DNA of 22,690 nucleotides from Actinomycetes bacterium (GCA_021777285.1 JAJYDR010000020.1:1-22690); one strand, 5' to 3'. Shown: positions 14,789-21,917, numbered from the stretch's first letter. Program-made: numbers and translations. Notes: generated from the letters alone by a model not told the origin.

Positions 14789-14794
14789 TAGACT
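14789..14794 (+). promoter_or_regulatory. -10 box TAGACT of nfuA, leaderless arrangement
   Basis: TAGACT, six bases, then ATG 14801. No Shine-Dalgarno is present. A TTG in frame at 14795 would begin only one base after the box, so ATG is the better start. Confidence 0.58.
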
Positions 14795-14800
14795 TTGCAC

Positions 14801-15454
14801 ATGACTACCGTCGAGACGTTTGACATCCTCTCCCTGACCGATGAAGCCCGCAACGTGGTGACCGATGCGCTGGCGAACGAGGAGCGCTCCGAGGAACTGG
14901 CCCTGTTCATCGAGGTGACGGGAACCCGTTCGGGTGGCTACATCTACGACCTGTACTTCTCGGACCGCTCGGACGCCCCGGTCGATGCGGCGATCGGCCG
15001 CGACGGCGACGTGACGATCGTCGTGCCCGCGCGAAGCGTCGCGAGGCTGCGGGGGAGTCGACTGGAGTTCGCGCCCGACGGTGGGGGTGGGCTCGTCCTA
15101 GTCAATCCGAACGTGCCCACCGCCGAAGAACTGCACCCCGGCGTGCCCGCAGACATCATCGCCTTCGGCGTCGACGGACCGCTCGCCAAGCGGGCCATCA
15201 ACGTCCTGGAGTCCGAGATCAATCCGTCGATTGCGGCGCACGGCGGCAACGCCGACCTGGTCGCGTTGGACGAGGACAAGCGGGTCGCCTACATCATGAT
15301 GGGTGGCGGGTGCCAGGGCTGCTCGCTCAGTCGGATGACCCTCTCCCAGGGGATCGAGACCAAGCTCGTCGAGGCGATCCCGGAGTTGACGGGTGTCGTT
15401 GACGTCACCGACCACGCGTCAGGCGTCAACCCCTTCTACTCCGACGACCACTAG
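14801..15454 (+). CDS. nfuA: Fe-S cluster carrier NfuA-type (degenerate A-type domain plus Nfu domain)
   Basis: Cytosolic Fe-S carrier of 217 aa. Residues about 10-105 match an A-type (HesB/IscA-like) fold, with LTDEARNVV and ALFIEVTGTRSGGYIYDL, but contain no cysteine. This is the degenerate A-type domain seen in NfuA. Residues about 125-205 are the Nfu domain: INPSIAAHGGNADLV, then GGGCQGCSLS with the cluster-binding Cys171-x2-Cys174, then GIETKLVEAIPELTGVVDVTDH. Nfu homodimers bind one [4Fe-4S] cluster between the two CxxC motifs and deliver it to target enzymes. It has its own leaderless promoter and is divergent from the cysteine-rich gene. aroC follows after 32 nt with its own promoter. 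Confidence 0.92.
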   Translation: MTTVETFDILSLTDEARNVVTDALANEERSEELALFIEVTGTRSGGYIYDLYFSDRSDAPVDAAIGRDGDVTIVVPARSVARLRGSRLEFAPDGGGGLVLVNPNVPTAEELHPGVPADIIAFGVDGPLAKRAINVLESEINPSIAAHGGNADLVALDEDKRVAYIMMGGGCQGCSLSRMTLSQGIETKLVEAIPELTGVVDVTDHASGVNPFYSDDH

Positions 15455-15474
15455 GGGCCAACGGCCGACTGTCC

Positions 15475-15480
15475 TAGAAT
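15475..15480 (+). promoter_or_regulatory. -10 box TAGAAT of aroC, leaderless arrangement
   Basis: TAGAAT (five of six matches to TATAAT) is followed by six bases and ATG 15487. It would drive the aroC-aroK-aroB cluster. No distinct -35 is seen. Confidence 0.6.
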
Positions 15481-15486
15481 CGGGCG

Positions 15487-16671
15487 ATGTTACGATTCCT
15501 GACCGCGGGTGAGAGTCACGGTCCGTCCCTGACCGTCATTGTCGAAGGTCTGCCTTCGGGCCTCGAGATCCGTGAAGAGGAGATTGCCGACGAACTGGCG
15601 CGGCGCCGACTCGGCTTTGGCCGGGGCCCGCGAATGCGATTCGAGCGCGACGTCTTGCGTCTGACCGGGGGAATCCGCCACGGTCGCACCCTGGGTTCGC
15701 CGGTCGCCATCGAGATCCTCAACTCCGAATGGCCGAAATGGGAAGCGGAGATGTCCGCGGCCCCGGGTGCGCCGAGCAAGAAGCTCACGTCGCCGCGGCC
15801 CGGTCACGCCGACCTGGCCGGTATGCAGAAGTACGGCTTTGACGACGCGCGCGACGTGCTCGAGCGCGCGAGTGCGCGCGAGACCGCCGCACGGGTGGTG
15901 GCCGGATCGCTCGCGAAGTCGCTGCTGGCGACCATCGGCGTCTCGGTGATCAGCCACGTCGTGCGCATCGGCTCGGTGACGAGTCCCCTCGACCGGCGAC
16001 CCCAGGTGGCGGACCTCGTGACGGTCGACCAGAGCGAGGTGCGCTGCTTTGACGATGACACCGCGCGGTTGATGATCGCCGAGATCAAGGCGGCCGCCAA
16101 GGAGGGCGACTCCCTCGGCGGGGTCGCCGAGGTGATCGCCTACGGCGTGCCGGTGGGGATCGGCAGCCACGTTCACTGGGATCGCAAGCTCGACGGGCTG
16201 CTGGCGGGGGCCCTCATGAGCATCCAGGCGGTGAAGGCCGTGGAGATCGGCGACGGGATGACCCAGGCCGAACAGCGCGGCAGCGTGGCCCACGACGCGA
16301 TCGTGCGCGACGAGGCCGCCGCGACCAGCGGCGGCTTCGCGCGTCGCTCCGACCACGCCGGCGGCCTGGAAGGCGGCATCTCGTCGGGCGCCCCGATCAT
16401 CGCCAAGGTGGCGATGAAGCCGCTCGCGACGCTGAATCGCCCCGTGCTCGAGACGGTTGACCTGTCGACCGGCGAGGCGACGGTCTCGTTCAAGGAGCGT
16501 ACGGACGTAACCGCGGTGCCGGCCCTCGGCGTCGTGGCCGAAGCCATGACCGCGCTCGTGCTCGCGGCCGAGGCGCAGCGCAAGTTCGGTGGTGACTCCG
16601 TGGCCGAGTTCACGCGCAATTTCCGCGCCTACATCGGCGAGCTCGGCGACGCGTCCTCGGCACGCGCTTAG
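15487..16671 (+). CDS. aroC: chorismate synthase
   Basis: FMN-dependent chorismate synthase (394 aa) performing the last shikimate-pathway step, EPSP to chorismate. Visible: the N-terminal LRFLTAGESHGP (GESHG 8-12, His11), RRLGFGRGPRM (40-50), RPGHADLAG (104-112, His106), ERASARETAARV (126-137) and RRSDHAGGLEGGIS (286-299). All the classical signatures are intact and the length is typical of actinobacterial AroC. Its leaderless promoter makes it the first gene of the aro run; aroK follows after 2 nt. Chorismate made here feeds both aromatic amino acids and the menaquinone enzymes encoded upstream. Confidence 0.97.
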   Translation: MLRFLTAGESHGPSLTVIVEGLPSGLEIREEEIADELARRRLGFGRGPRMRFERDVLRLTGGIRHGRTLGSPVAIEILNSEWPKWEAEMSAAPGAPSKKLTSPRPGHADLAGMQKYGFDDARDVLERASARETAARVVAGSLAKSLLATIGVSVISHVVRIGSVTSPLDRRPQVADLVTVDQSEVRCFDDDTARLMIAEIKAAAKEGDSLGGVAEVIAYGVPVGIGSHVHWDRKLDGLLAGALMSIQAVKAVEIGDGMTQAEQRGSVAHDAIVRDEAAATSGGFARRSDHAGGLEGGISSGAPIIAKVAMKPLATLNRPVLETVDLSTGEATVSFKERTDVTAVPALGVVAEAMTALVLAAEAQRKFGGDSVAEFTRNFRAYIGELGDASSARA

Positions 16672-16673
16672 CG

Positions 16674-17168
16674 GTGGCTCGTCTGGTCGTGGTCGGCCTG
16701 CCCGGCGCGGGCAAGACGACGGTGGCGCGGGCGCTCGGAGAACGGTTGGGCTGTGAGGTCGCAGACACCGATGACGTGCTCGCCGCAATGGTGGGCGCCC
16801 CGGCGCCGGACTATCTGCGCACCGTCGGCGAGGCGCAGTTCCGAGTCGACGAGGTCGCGGCGCTTCGCGCGAGTGTCGCGCGCGCCGTGGTCGTCTCGAC
16901 GGGCGGCGGTGTCGTCGTGACCGAGGCGGCCCGGGCGATTCTCGCCGGCGAGGTAACCGTGTGGCTCGACGCCCCCGACGAGGTCTTGGTCGAACGCGTC
17001 GGTGACGGCGACCGCCCCCTGCTCGCCGACGACCCACCGGCGGCCATTGCGGCGTTGCGCGACCGTCGCTCGGCGTGGTACCGCGAGGTGTCGCGAGCCC
17101 GCGTCAACACGGCTCGTCCGCTCGAGGAGGTCGTCGAGGACGTGCTGCGTGCGATGATGGCCACATGA
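16674..17168 (+). CDS. aroK: shikimate kinase
   Basis: Small P-loop kinase (164 aa) phosphorylating shikimate at O3. Visible: Walker A GLPGAGKTT (8-16), the shikimate-binding Asp pair in VADTDDVL (about 33-36), FRVDE (Arg in the FRxxE motif, about 57-61), STGGGVVV (about 76-83), and a lid with DRPLL and its catalytic Arg. The GTG start is 2 nt after the aroC stop, and the aroB ATG overlaps the stop (ATGA), so the three genes are tightly coupled. Confidence 0.94.
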   Translation: MARLVVVGLPGAGKTTVARALGERLGCEVADTDDVLAAMVGAPAPDYLRTVGEAQFRVDEVAALRASVARAVVVSTGGGVVVTEAARAILAGEVTVWLDAPDEVLVERVGDGDRPLLADDPPAAIAALRDRRSAWYREVSRARVNTARPLEEVVEDVLRAMMAT

Positions 17169-18214
17169 AGATCGACGTCGAGCTCGGCGAGCGCGCCTAC
17201 GAGGTGATCACTGGGCTCGGTGCGCGGCACCACCTCGCCGAGGTGATCGCGCGGCGAGCGCCCCGGGCCCGAACCGCGGCGATCGTCACGTCCGAAGGAC
17301 TCGTCAGCCGGCAATGGTTCGACGTGGAGACCGGCCTCGATCAGCACGTGATCGTGGTTCCCGACGGCGAGACGGCGAAATCGATGGCGGCCGTGGAGTA
17401 CCTCTGCGAGCGCTTCGTGGCGCTGGGCCTCTCGCGTGACGACGTGGTCGTGGGTGTGGGTGGCGGGGCCGTGACCGACCTCGCTGGCTTCGCCGCGGCG
17501 GTCTACCTGCGAGGCGTCGGCGTGGTGCAGGTGCCCACGACGTTGGTCGGCCAGGTGGACGCCGCGATCGGGGGCAAGACCGGCGTGAACCTGACCGTGG
17601 GCAAGAATCTGGTCGGCGCCTTCCACCAGCCCCTCGGCGTGCTCTGCGACACGGCGGCTCTGGAGACCCTGTCCGATCGCGAGTTGCGCAGTGGCTACGG
17701 CGAAGTGGCGAAGTGCTGGCTCTTGGAGCGGCGAGACCCGTCGGGGGTGACCGTGGCGACGCGCGAGGACCTGGTGGCACTGTCGGTCGGCTTGAAGGCC
17801 GCCATCGTGTCCGAGGACGAGCGGGAGAGCGGACGGCGCGCCCTGCTCAACTACGGGCACACTCTCGGTCACGCCGTCGAGCTGGTCGCGCTCGAGCGCG
17901 ATCCCGACGAGTTGCGCCACGGCGAGGCCGTGGCGATCGGCCTCGCCTTCGCGGCGCGGCTCGCTCACGCGCTGGGGCGCGTCGACGAGGGTTCGGTCCG
18001 AGTTCACGACGCCGTCTTGGACGCGTTCGGACTCGCACGCCGTCTACCTGGGGCCATGACGAGCGAGCAGTTGATCGCGATCATGCAGCGCGACAAGAAG
18101 GCCCACCACGACCTGACCTTCGTCCTTGACGGACCGGCGGGCTTCGAGGTGGTGGCCGGCGTCGCGCCCGAAGTCGTGTCACCGGTCATCGACCAGTTTC
18201 GAAGCGAATCTTGA
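17165..18214 (+). CDS. aroB: 3-dehydroquinate synthase
   Basis: NAD- and metal-dependent enzyme (349 aa) converting DAHP to 3-dehydroquinate. Visible: VGVGGGAVTDLAGFAA (about 96-111), PTTLVGQVDAAIGGKTGVN (124-142, Lys138), GKNLVGAFHQP (146-156, Lys147), Glu180 in SGYGEVAK, NYGHTLGHAVE (229-239) and RHGEAVAIG (251-259). Glu180, His236 and His252 correspond to the divalent-metal ligands of the family. I choose ATG 17165 because it overlaps the aroK TGA and starts right at the conserved N-terminus; in-frame upstream extensions run inside aroK. About 100 nt, holding a short upstream ORF, separate it from aroQ. Confidence 0.96.
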   Translation: MKIDVELGERAYEVITGLGARHHLAEVIARRAPRARTAAIVTSEGLVSRQWFDVETGLDQHVIVVPDGETAKSMAAVEYLCERFVALGLSRDDVVVGVGGGAVTDLAGFAAAVYLRGVGVVQVPTTLVGQVDAAIGGKTGVNLTVGKNLVGAFHQPLGVLCDTAALETLSDRELRSGYGEVAKCWLLERRDPSGVTVATREDLVALSVGLKAAIVSEDERESGRRALLNYGHTLGHAVELVALERDPDELRHGEAVAIGLAFAARLAHALGRVDEGSVRVHDAVLDAFGLARRLPGAMTSEQLIAIMQRDKKAHHDLTFVLDGPAGFEVVAGVAPEVVSPVIDQFRSES

Positions 18215-18233
18215 TGTCGACCGAGCTCGACGG

Positions 18234-18239
18234 TAGTGT
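18234..18239 (+). promoter_or_regulatory. -10 box TAGTGT upstream of aroQ
   Basis: TAGTGT is followed by 7 nt and GTG 18247, the first codon of a 21-residue frame. This is the same geometry as the other leaderless starts in the window. It suggests aroQ and perhaps efp have a promoter of their own in addition to read-through from aroC. Confidence 0.42.
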
Positions 18240-18246
18240 GACGCCG

Positions 18247-18312
18247 GTGACCACCTGGACCGATAGCGACCGTGTCGTCCGGTCGGCGGGTCCGCGCCGA
18301 GCAGGGCGCTGA
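18247..18312 (+). CDS. short leaderless upstream ORF before aroQ (21 aa), possible leader peptide
   Basis: GTG 18247 opens 21 sense codons (MTTWTDSDRVVRSAGPRRAGR) ending in TGA 18310-18312, only 2 nt before the aroQ GTG at 18315. The frame differs from aroQ. It lies 7 nt behind a TAGTGT box, the geometry shared by seven other starts here, and nothing else explains the 100-nt gap after aroB. Termination 2 nt from the aroQ start would allow ribosomes to re-initiate. It contains one Trp and five Arg, not the run of aromatic codons expected of a classical attenuator. It may be a translated leader, or the transcript may simply start there without function. Confidence 0.35.
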   Translation: MTTWTDSDRVVRSAGPRRAGR

Positions 18313-18314
18313 GC

Positions 18315-18788
18315 GTGGTCGCGCGCCGGGTCGCCGAAGAAGTGTTCGCACCGCGCGAACTGCTCATCCTGTCGGGCCCGAACTTGGACCAGCTCGGGGT
18401 ACGCGACATCACGGTCTACGGTCGCACGACCCTCGACGAGCACGTCGAGCGGGTGCGCGCGGCGGCCGCGCCGTTCGGACTGAGCGTGCGCCACCTCCAG
18501 TCCAACTTCGAGGGCGATCTCATCGAGGCCGTCCATGACGCGCGCGGCCGTTCGGCCGCGATCGTGATCAACGCGGGAGCCCTCACGCACACGTCGTGGG
18601 CCCTCACGGACGCCCTGGCCATCTTTCCGGGCGTGAAGGTCGAGGTCCACCTGTCCAACCCCGCCGCACGCGAGCCGTTTCGCCACGTCAGCACCCTGGC
18701 GGGTGTCGTGGACGGCTCGATCGCCGGCTTTGGCGGGCTCAGCTACGACCTGGCGCTCGCCGCGGTCGTGGAGCTGCTCGCGGACTGA
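18315..18788 (+). CDS. aroQ: type II 3-dehydroquinate dehydratase
   Basis: Class II dehydroquinase (157 aa, dodecameric in the family) converting 3-dehydroquinate to 3-dehydroshikimate. Catalytic residues are visible: Asn23 and Arg30 in GPNLDQLGVR, Tyr35 (VYG), QSNFEGDLI (62-70), Asn86 and His92 in INAGALTHTS, His112 in VEVHLSN, and Arg119/Arg123 in AREPFR. The GTG at 18315 gives about 15 residues before the conserved core; an in-frame GTG at 18342 is an alternative start. Its start is 2 nt after the upstream ORF stop. With aroC, aroK and aroB it supplies four of the seven shikimate steps; aroG, aroE and aroA are not in the window. Confidence 0.94.
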   Translation: MVARRVAEEVFAPRELLILSGPNLDQLGVRDITVYGRTTLDEHVERVRAAAAPFGLSVRHLQSNFEGDLIEAVHDARGRSAAIVINAGALTHTSWALTDALAIFPGVKVEVHLSNPAAREPFRHVSTLAGVVDGSIAGFGGLSYDLALAAVVELLAD

Positions 18789-18814
18789 CGTGCCGAGGGC
18801 AGTCGGGCGTTGCC

Positions 18815-18820
18815 TAGACT
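18815..18820 (+). promoter_or_regulatory. -10 box TAGACT of efp
   Basis: TAGACT lies 33 nt before the efp ATG, giving a leader of about 27 nt that contains GAAAGG (18839-18844) 9 nt from the ATG. efp therefore looks conventionally led, unlike tyrS and nfuA, which carry the same hexamer at leaderless spacing. Confidence 0.5.
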
Positions 18821-18853
18821 GTGGCGCGCAACTTTCCCGAAAGGTTTAGGCTC

Positions 18854-19417
18854 ATGGCCGCCATCTCTAGCAACGACATCAAGAACGGCATCACGCTCAA
18901 AGTCGAGGACGGTCTGTTCACCGTCGTCGAGTTCCAGCACGTCAAGCCCGGTAAGGGCGGCGCCTTCGTGCGGACCAAGTTGCGCAACGCCCGCTCCGGC
19001 GCCGTGATCGAGCGCACCTATCGCGGCGACGAGCGCCTCGAGCAGGCCATTATTGACAAGCGCGACATGCAGTACCTCTACCGCGACGGCGACGACTACG
19101 TCTTCATGGACCAGTCGACCTACGACCAGGTGCCCGTGTCATCCAAGAGCCTCGGCGACGCGGCCAACTTCCTCGTCGAGACCGGCAAGGCCATGCTGGT
19201 GCTGCACGACGACGAGATCATCGGCATCGAACTCCCGGCGTCGGTCGAGCTGACGATCGCTGAGACCGAGCCGGGTATCCAGGGCGACCGAGTCTCCGGA
19301 GCCCGCAAGCCCGCGACACTCGAGACGGGCTACGTGGTCCAGGTCCCCCTGTTCGTCGGTCCCGGCGAAGTGATCAAGGTAGACACGCGCACCGGCGACT
19401 ACATCACCCGCGCCTAG
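18854..19417 (+). CDS. efp: translation elongation factor P
   Basis: EF-P (187 aa) enters the ribosomal E site and relieves stalling at polyproline stretches. Three beta-barrel domains are evident: a KOW-like N-domain with the tip loop KPGKGGAFVR, carrying Lys34 at the position modified in E. coli; an OB domain in the middle; and a C-terminal OB domain with the signature ALETGYVVQVPLFV... through VDTRTGDYITRA. A Lys tip flanked by Pro-Gly is usual in actinobacteria, where the residue is thought to remain unmodified, and no EpmA/EpmB or EarP gene is visible here. ATG 18854 has GAAAGG at 9 nt. nusB begins within the stop codon (TAGTG). Confidence 0.96.
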   Translation: MAAISSNDIKNGITLKVEDGLFTVVEFQHVKPGKGGAFVRTKLRNARSGAVIERTYRGDERLEQAIIDKRDMQYLYRDGDDYVFMDQSTYDQVPVSSKSLGDAANFLVETGKAMLVLHDDEIIGIELPASVELTIAETEPGIQGDRVSGARKPATLETGYVVQVPLFVGPGEVIKVDTRTGDYITRA

Positions 19418-19815
19418 TGGACGACCTCGGCGGTCAGCGCCACCGGGCTCGGGAGCGGGCGCTCGAGATCCTCTACGAGGCATCGATGAAGGGGCGGCCG
19501 ACCCGCGAGATCCTCCCCGAGCTCACCCTCGCCCCCGACCCGTACACGGTGCGACTGGTGCAGTCGGTCGAGACGAACGAAGAGCGTGCCCTGGCCCTGA
19601 TCAGCACTCACCTCGTCGGTTGGACCGTCGAGCGCCTCGCGCTCGTGGACCGTCTGGTGATGGTCCTGGCCATCGCGGAACTGCTGCTCGCCGACGCGCC
19701 GCCGACGCCGGTCGTGCTCAACGAGGCGGTCGAGCTGGCTCGGACATTCTCAACGGAGGATTCGCCGACCTTCGTGAATGGCGTGCTCGCGGCCTGCGTG
19801 CTCGACCTCAGCTGA
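19417..19815 (+). CDS. nusB: transcription antitermination factor NusB
   Basis: RNA-binding all-helical protein (132 aa) that, with NusE (S10), binds boxA RNA in rRNA antitermination. Visible: RHRARERALEILYEA (8-22), an Arg/Ala-rich N-terminal helix; the core VERLALVDRLVMVLAIAELL; and the hallmark C-terminal VVLNEAVELARTFSTEDSPTFVNGVLAA. GTG 19417 uses the last base of the efp stop, so the two genes are translationally coupled, an arrangement common in Gram-positive bacteria. Confidence 0.94.
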   Translation: MDDLGGQRHRARERALEILYEASMKGRPTREILPELTLAPDPYTVRLVQSVETNEERALALISTHLVGWTVERLALVDRLVMVLAIAELLLADAPPTPVVLNEAVELARTFSTEDSPTFVNGVLAACVLDLS

Positions 19816-19833
19816 TCGTCTGGTCCCGTCGCC

Positions 19834-21570
19834 ATGCCGGGAATGAGCCAGCGATCCTTTGACCTGACGAACCCGTTCGTCGTGGCGCTCTTTCGCCACA
19901 CCAGCGTGGTCACCATGCTGCCCTGGATCGGGCTCGTGGCTCTGGTCCTACTCGTCGGGGCGGCGTTGACGCGCCGACTCAGCCGGTTCAATCAATCCAC
20001 GGTGGGCCTGGCCGAGCCCCGGGGCCGCCGGCACCTGCGCGTGGGATTCGGTGTGCTCTGGCTGGTCGACGGCCTCTTGCAACTCCAGGCCGCTATGCCA
20101 CTCGGACTGGGCAACGACGTCGTCGAACCGATGTCGCGTAATACGCCGTCGGCGCTGCAGGTGCTGATCGGGCACGCCGTGAATCTTTGGAACAGCCACC
20201 CGATCACGCTGGCCTCGGGCGTTGCGTGGCTCGAACTTGGTCTGGGCCTGCTCCTCGTGAGTTCCACTGGCATGACCGGCCGGGTGGCTGGGGCCGTCGC
20301 GGCCCTGTGGGCGGTGGTGGTCTGGCTCGTTGGGGAGGGGGCCGGCGGGCTCTTCGTGCACGGCGCCTCCATCCTCTTCGGCTGGCCGGGGGCGGCGTTG
20401 TTCTACGCCTACGCGGGTGCGTGGCTCGCCTACAACCCGGAGCGATTCGGCCGCTCCTTTGCCCCGATTACCAGGCGGTGGCTCGCGGCGCTGCTGTTCA
20501 TCGGCGCCGTCGAGCAGTCGTTGCCCGCCGCCGGCTTCTGGCGCGGGGGAGCGACCAACGCGCTGAGCGAGATGGGGAACTACATGTCGGCGATCGCCCA
20601 GCCGCGGTGGCTGGCCGCCACGGTGCACGCCGGTGGCGCGGTCGCTTCGGCCCTGGGCGGGGGAGCGAATGTGGTGATCCTGCTCTGGCTCGTCGTCGCG
20701 GCGCTCGCCCTTTGGCTGTCGGCGTCATCGTTGAGCCGGTGGCCCGTCTACGTCGTGATCGTCGGCTGCGTCGTGATTTGGGTGGTGGCCCAGGACACGG
20801 CGTTGTTCGGCGGCCTGTCGACCGATCTCAACACCATGCCGCCGCTGGCGATACTGGCCTGGAGCACGGCGCTCCAACCCCGCGCGGCGGTAGTGTCACG
20901 GCCCAGGATTTTTGGCGAGCTGCTGAGCAGCGTTGGCTCGGTGGTCGCGGCATTCGCCGCCGCGATGGTGCTCGTAGCGGGCGCGGCGATGGGCGCGGCC
21001 GTCGCCTCGGGCGCCGAGACGACGCTCTTTCTCGCCCAGAACGGCCCGGCCAAGGCGGTCAACACGACGGCACCGCCCTTCACCTTGACCGATCAGTACG
21101 CACGCCCGTATCGATTGGGCGAACACCGCGGGCGGTTCACGCTGCTCACGTTTCTCGATCCGAACTGCACCGTCGCTTGCGCACCACTCGCCAGGCAGAT
21201 CGTCGAGGTTCGTCGCGGGCTTTCTCCCGCCGCGAGGCTCGACATCGTCGCGGTCGCGGTCGATCCCTATCACGAGTCGCGTGGGCTTGTACGGCGCTTC
21301 ATCGCGGTTGAGGGTCTGGGACGGGTGCCCGACTTCTACTTCGTCACCGGGCCTCGGAGCGCGTTGCGCGCCCTGTGGCGCGCCTACGGCATCAGCGTCG
21401 TGATGACCCCGTCGGACCAGACGAGCGTGCACACCAACGCCATGTTCATCATCGCCGCGAACGGCAATCTGCACTGGATCATTCGCGACGAACCGCTGCC
21501 GAGCGCCGCCGGTATCGCGTCGGCGGTCGTCGAACTGCGGGGTCTGCTCGCCTACGAAGGCATACGCTGA
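19834..21570 (+). CDS. multi-pass membrane protein fused to a C-terminal Sco/thioredoxin-like domain
   Basis: A 578-aa protein in two parts. Residues 1-395 form about nine or ten hydrophobic helices with the loops MPLGLGNDVVEPM (88-100) and GEGAGGLFVHGASILFGWPGAAL (167-189), the latter a recurring feature of an uncharacterised membrane family. Residues about 408-578 form an extracytoplasmic thioredoxin fold resembling Sco1/SenC: APPFTLTDQYARPYRLGEHRG, then LTFLDPNCTVAC with Cys445-x3-Cys449, VAVDPYH, and His533 in SVHTNAMFII. Cys, Cys and His at these places are the Sco copper ligands, so copper delivery or thiol reduction for a CuA-type centre is likely. The ATG is 18 nt after nusB and has no clear ribosome-binding site. 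Its stop is 5 nt from the stop of an opposing gene. Confidence 0.82.
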   Translation: MPGMSQRSFDLTNPFVVALFRHTSVVTMLPWIGLVALVLLVGAALTRRLSRFNQSTVGLAEPRGRRHLRVGFGVLWLVDGLLQLQAAMPLGLGNDVVEPMSRNTPSALQVLIGHAVNLWNSHPITLASGVAWLELGLGLLLVSSTGMTGRVAGAVAALWAVVVWLVGEGAGGLFVHGASILFGWPGAALFYAYAGAWLAYNPERFGRSFAPITRRWLAALLFIGAVEQSLPAAGFWRGGATNALSEMGNYMSAIAQPRWLAATVHAGGAVASALGGGANVVILLWLVVAALALWLSASSLSRWPVYVVIVGCVVIWVVAQDTALFGGLSTDLNTMPPLAILAWSTALQPRAAVVSRPRIFGELLSSVGSVVAAFAAAMVLVAGAAMGAAVASGAETTLFLAQNGPAKAVNTTAPPFTLTDQYARPYRLGEHRGRFTLLTFLDPNCTVACAPLARQIVEVRRGLSPAARLDIVAVAVDPYHESRGLVRRFIAVEGLGRVPDFYFVTGPRSALRALWRAYGISVVMTPSDQTSVHTNAMFIIAANGNLHWIIRDEPLPSAAGIASAVVELRGLLAYEGIR

Positions 21571-21575
21571 CCTGC

Positions 21576-21917
21576 TCAGACAGCCGTCGGGGGATCGGTG
21601 CCGTCGCCCTCGCCGTGCACGCGGCGTAGGTACTCGTTGTAGGCGTCGAGAGCGTCGTGGTCCTCGACGGGCTTCGCTGGTTCGTGCCTCGGCGACGGCG
21701 TGGGTGATGCAGGGCGCTCGTCGCTGAGAAGTTTCTTCCACACGTATATGGCGTATGCGGCGAATATCGGCCACTCGAATACATAGGCCCAAGACAAGTG
21801 ATTCCCACCAATCGCCCGTCGAATTTCGACGTAGAACGCGGACAGGCAGATGGCTTCAGCGAGCACCAGACCCAGGTGGATTACAAGAGGATTCTTAGTC
21901 TCGCGCCGCACAAACAC
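21576..21917 (-). CDS. small two-helix membrane protein, unknown function
   Basis: A protein of about 113 aa with two hydrophobic segments (HLGLVLAEAICLSAFYVEI and LSWAYVFEWPIFAAYAIYVW) joined by RRAIGGNH, then a KKLLSDERP boundary and a proline-rich acidic tail with ALDAYNEYLRRV. The WAYVFEWPIF segment looks strongly conserved and I have seen it in small actinobacterial membrane proteins, but I cannot attach a function. The start is ambiguous: TTG 21920, GTG 21917 or GTG 21911 all precede the conserved part and none has a good ribosome-binding site. It is nested between the Sco fusion (convergent) and the cupredoxin gene (divergent), so a respiratory membrane role is possible by context only. 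Confidence 0.7.
   Translation of the reverse strand: MFVRRETKNPLVIHLGLVLAEAICLSAFYVEIRRAIGGNHLSWAYVFEWPIFAAYAIYVWKKLLSDERPASPTPSPRHEPAKPVEDHDALDAYNEYLRRVHGEGDGTDPPTAV

Noticed and set aside
15490..17037. 515-codon minus-strand frame opposite aroC and aroK
   Set aside because: It is His/Arg/Gly-rich with no domain, antisense to two clearly functional genes, and is explained by GC-rich codon bias.
18340..18350. GTG 18342 as the main aroQ start
   Set aside because: It would remove the N-terminal extension, but no better ribosome-binding site precedes it, and GTG 18315 is linked to the upstream ORF stop. Kept only as an alternative.
20187..21311. 374-codon plus-strand frame inside the Sco fusion gene in another frame
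   Set aside because: Arg/Gly/His-rich shadow. The overlapping frame has coherent membrane helices and a thioredoxin fold with conserved Cys and His.
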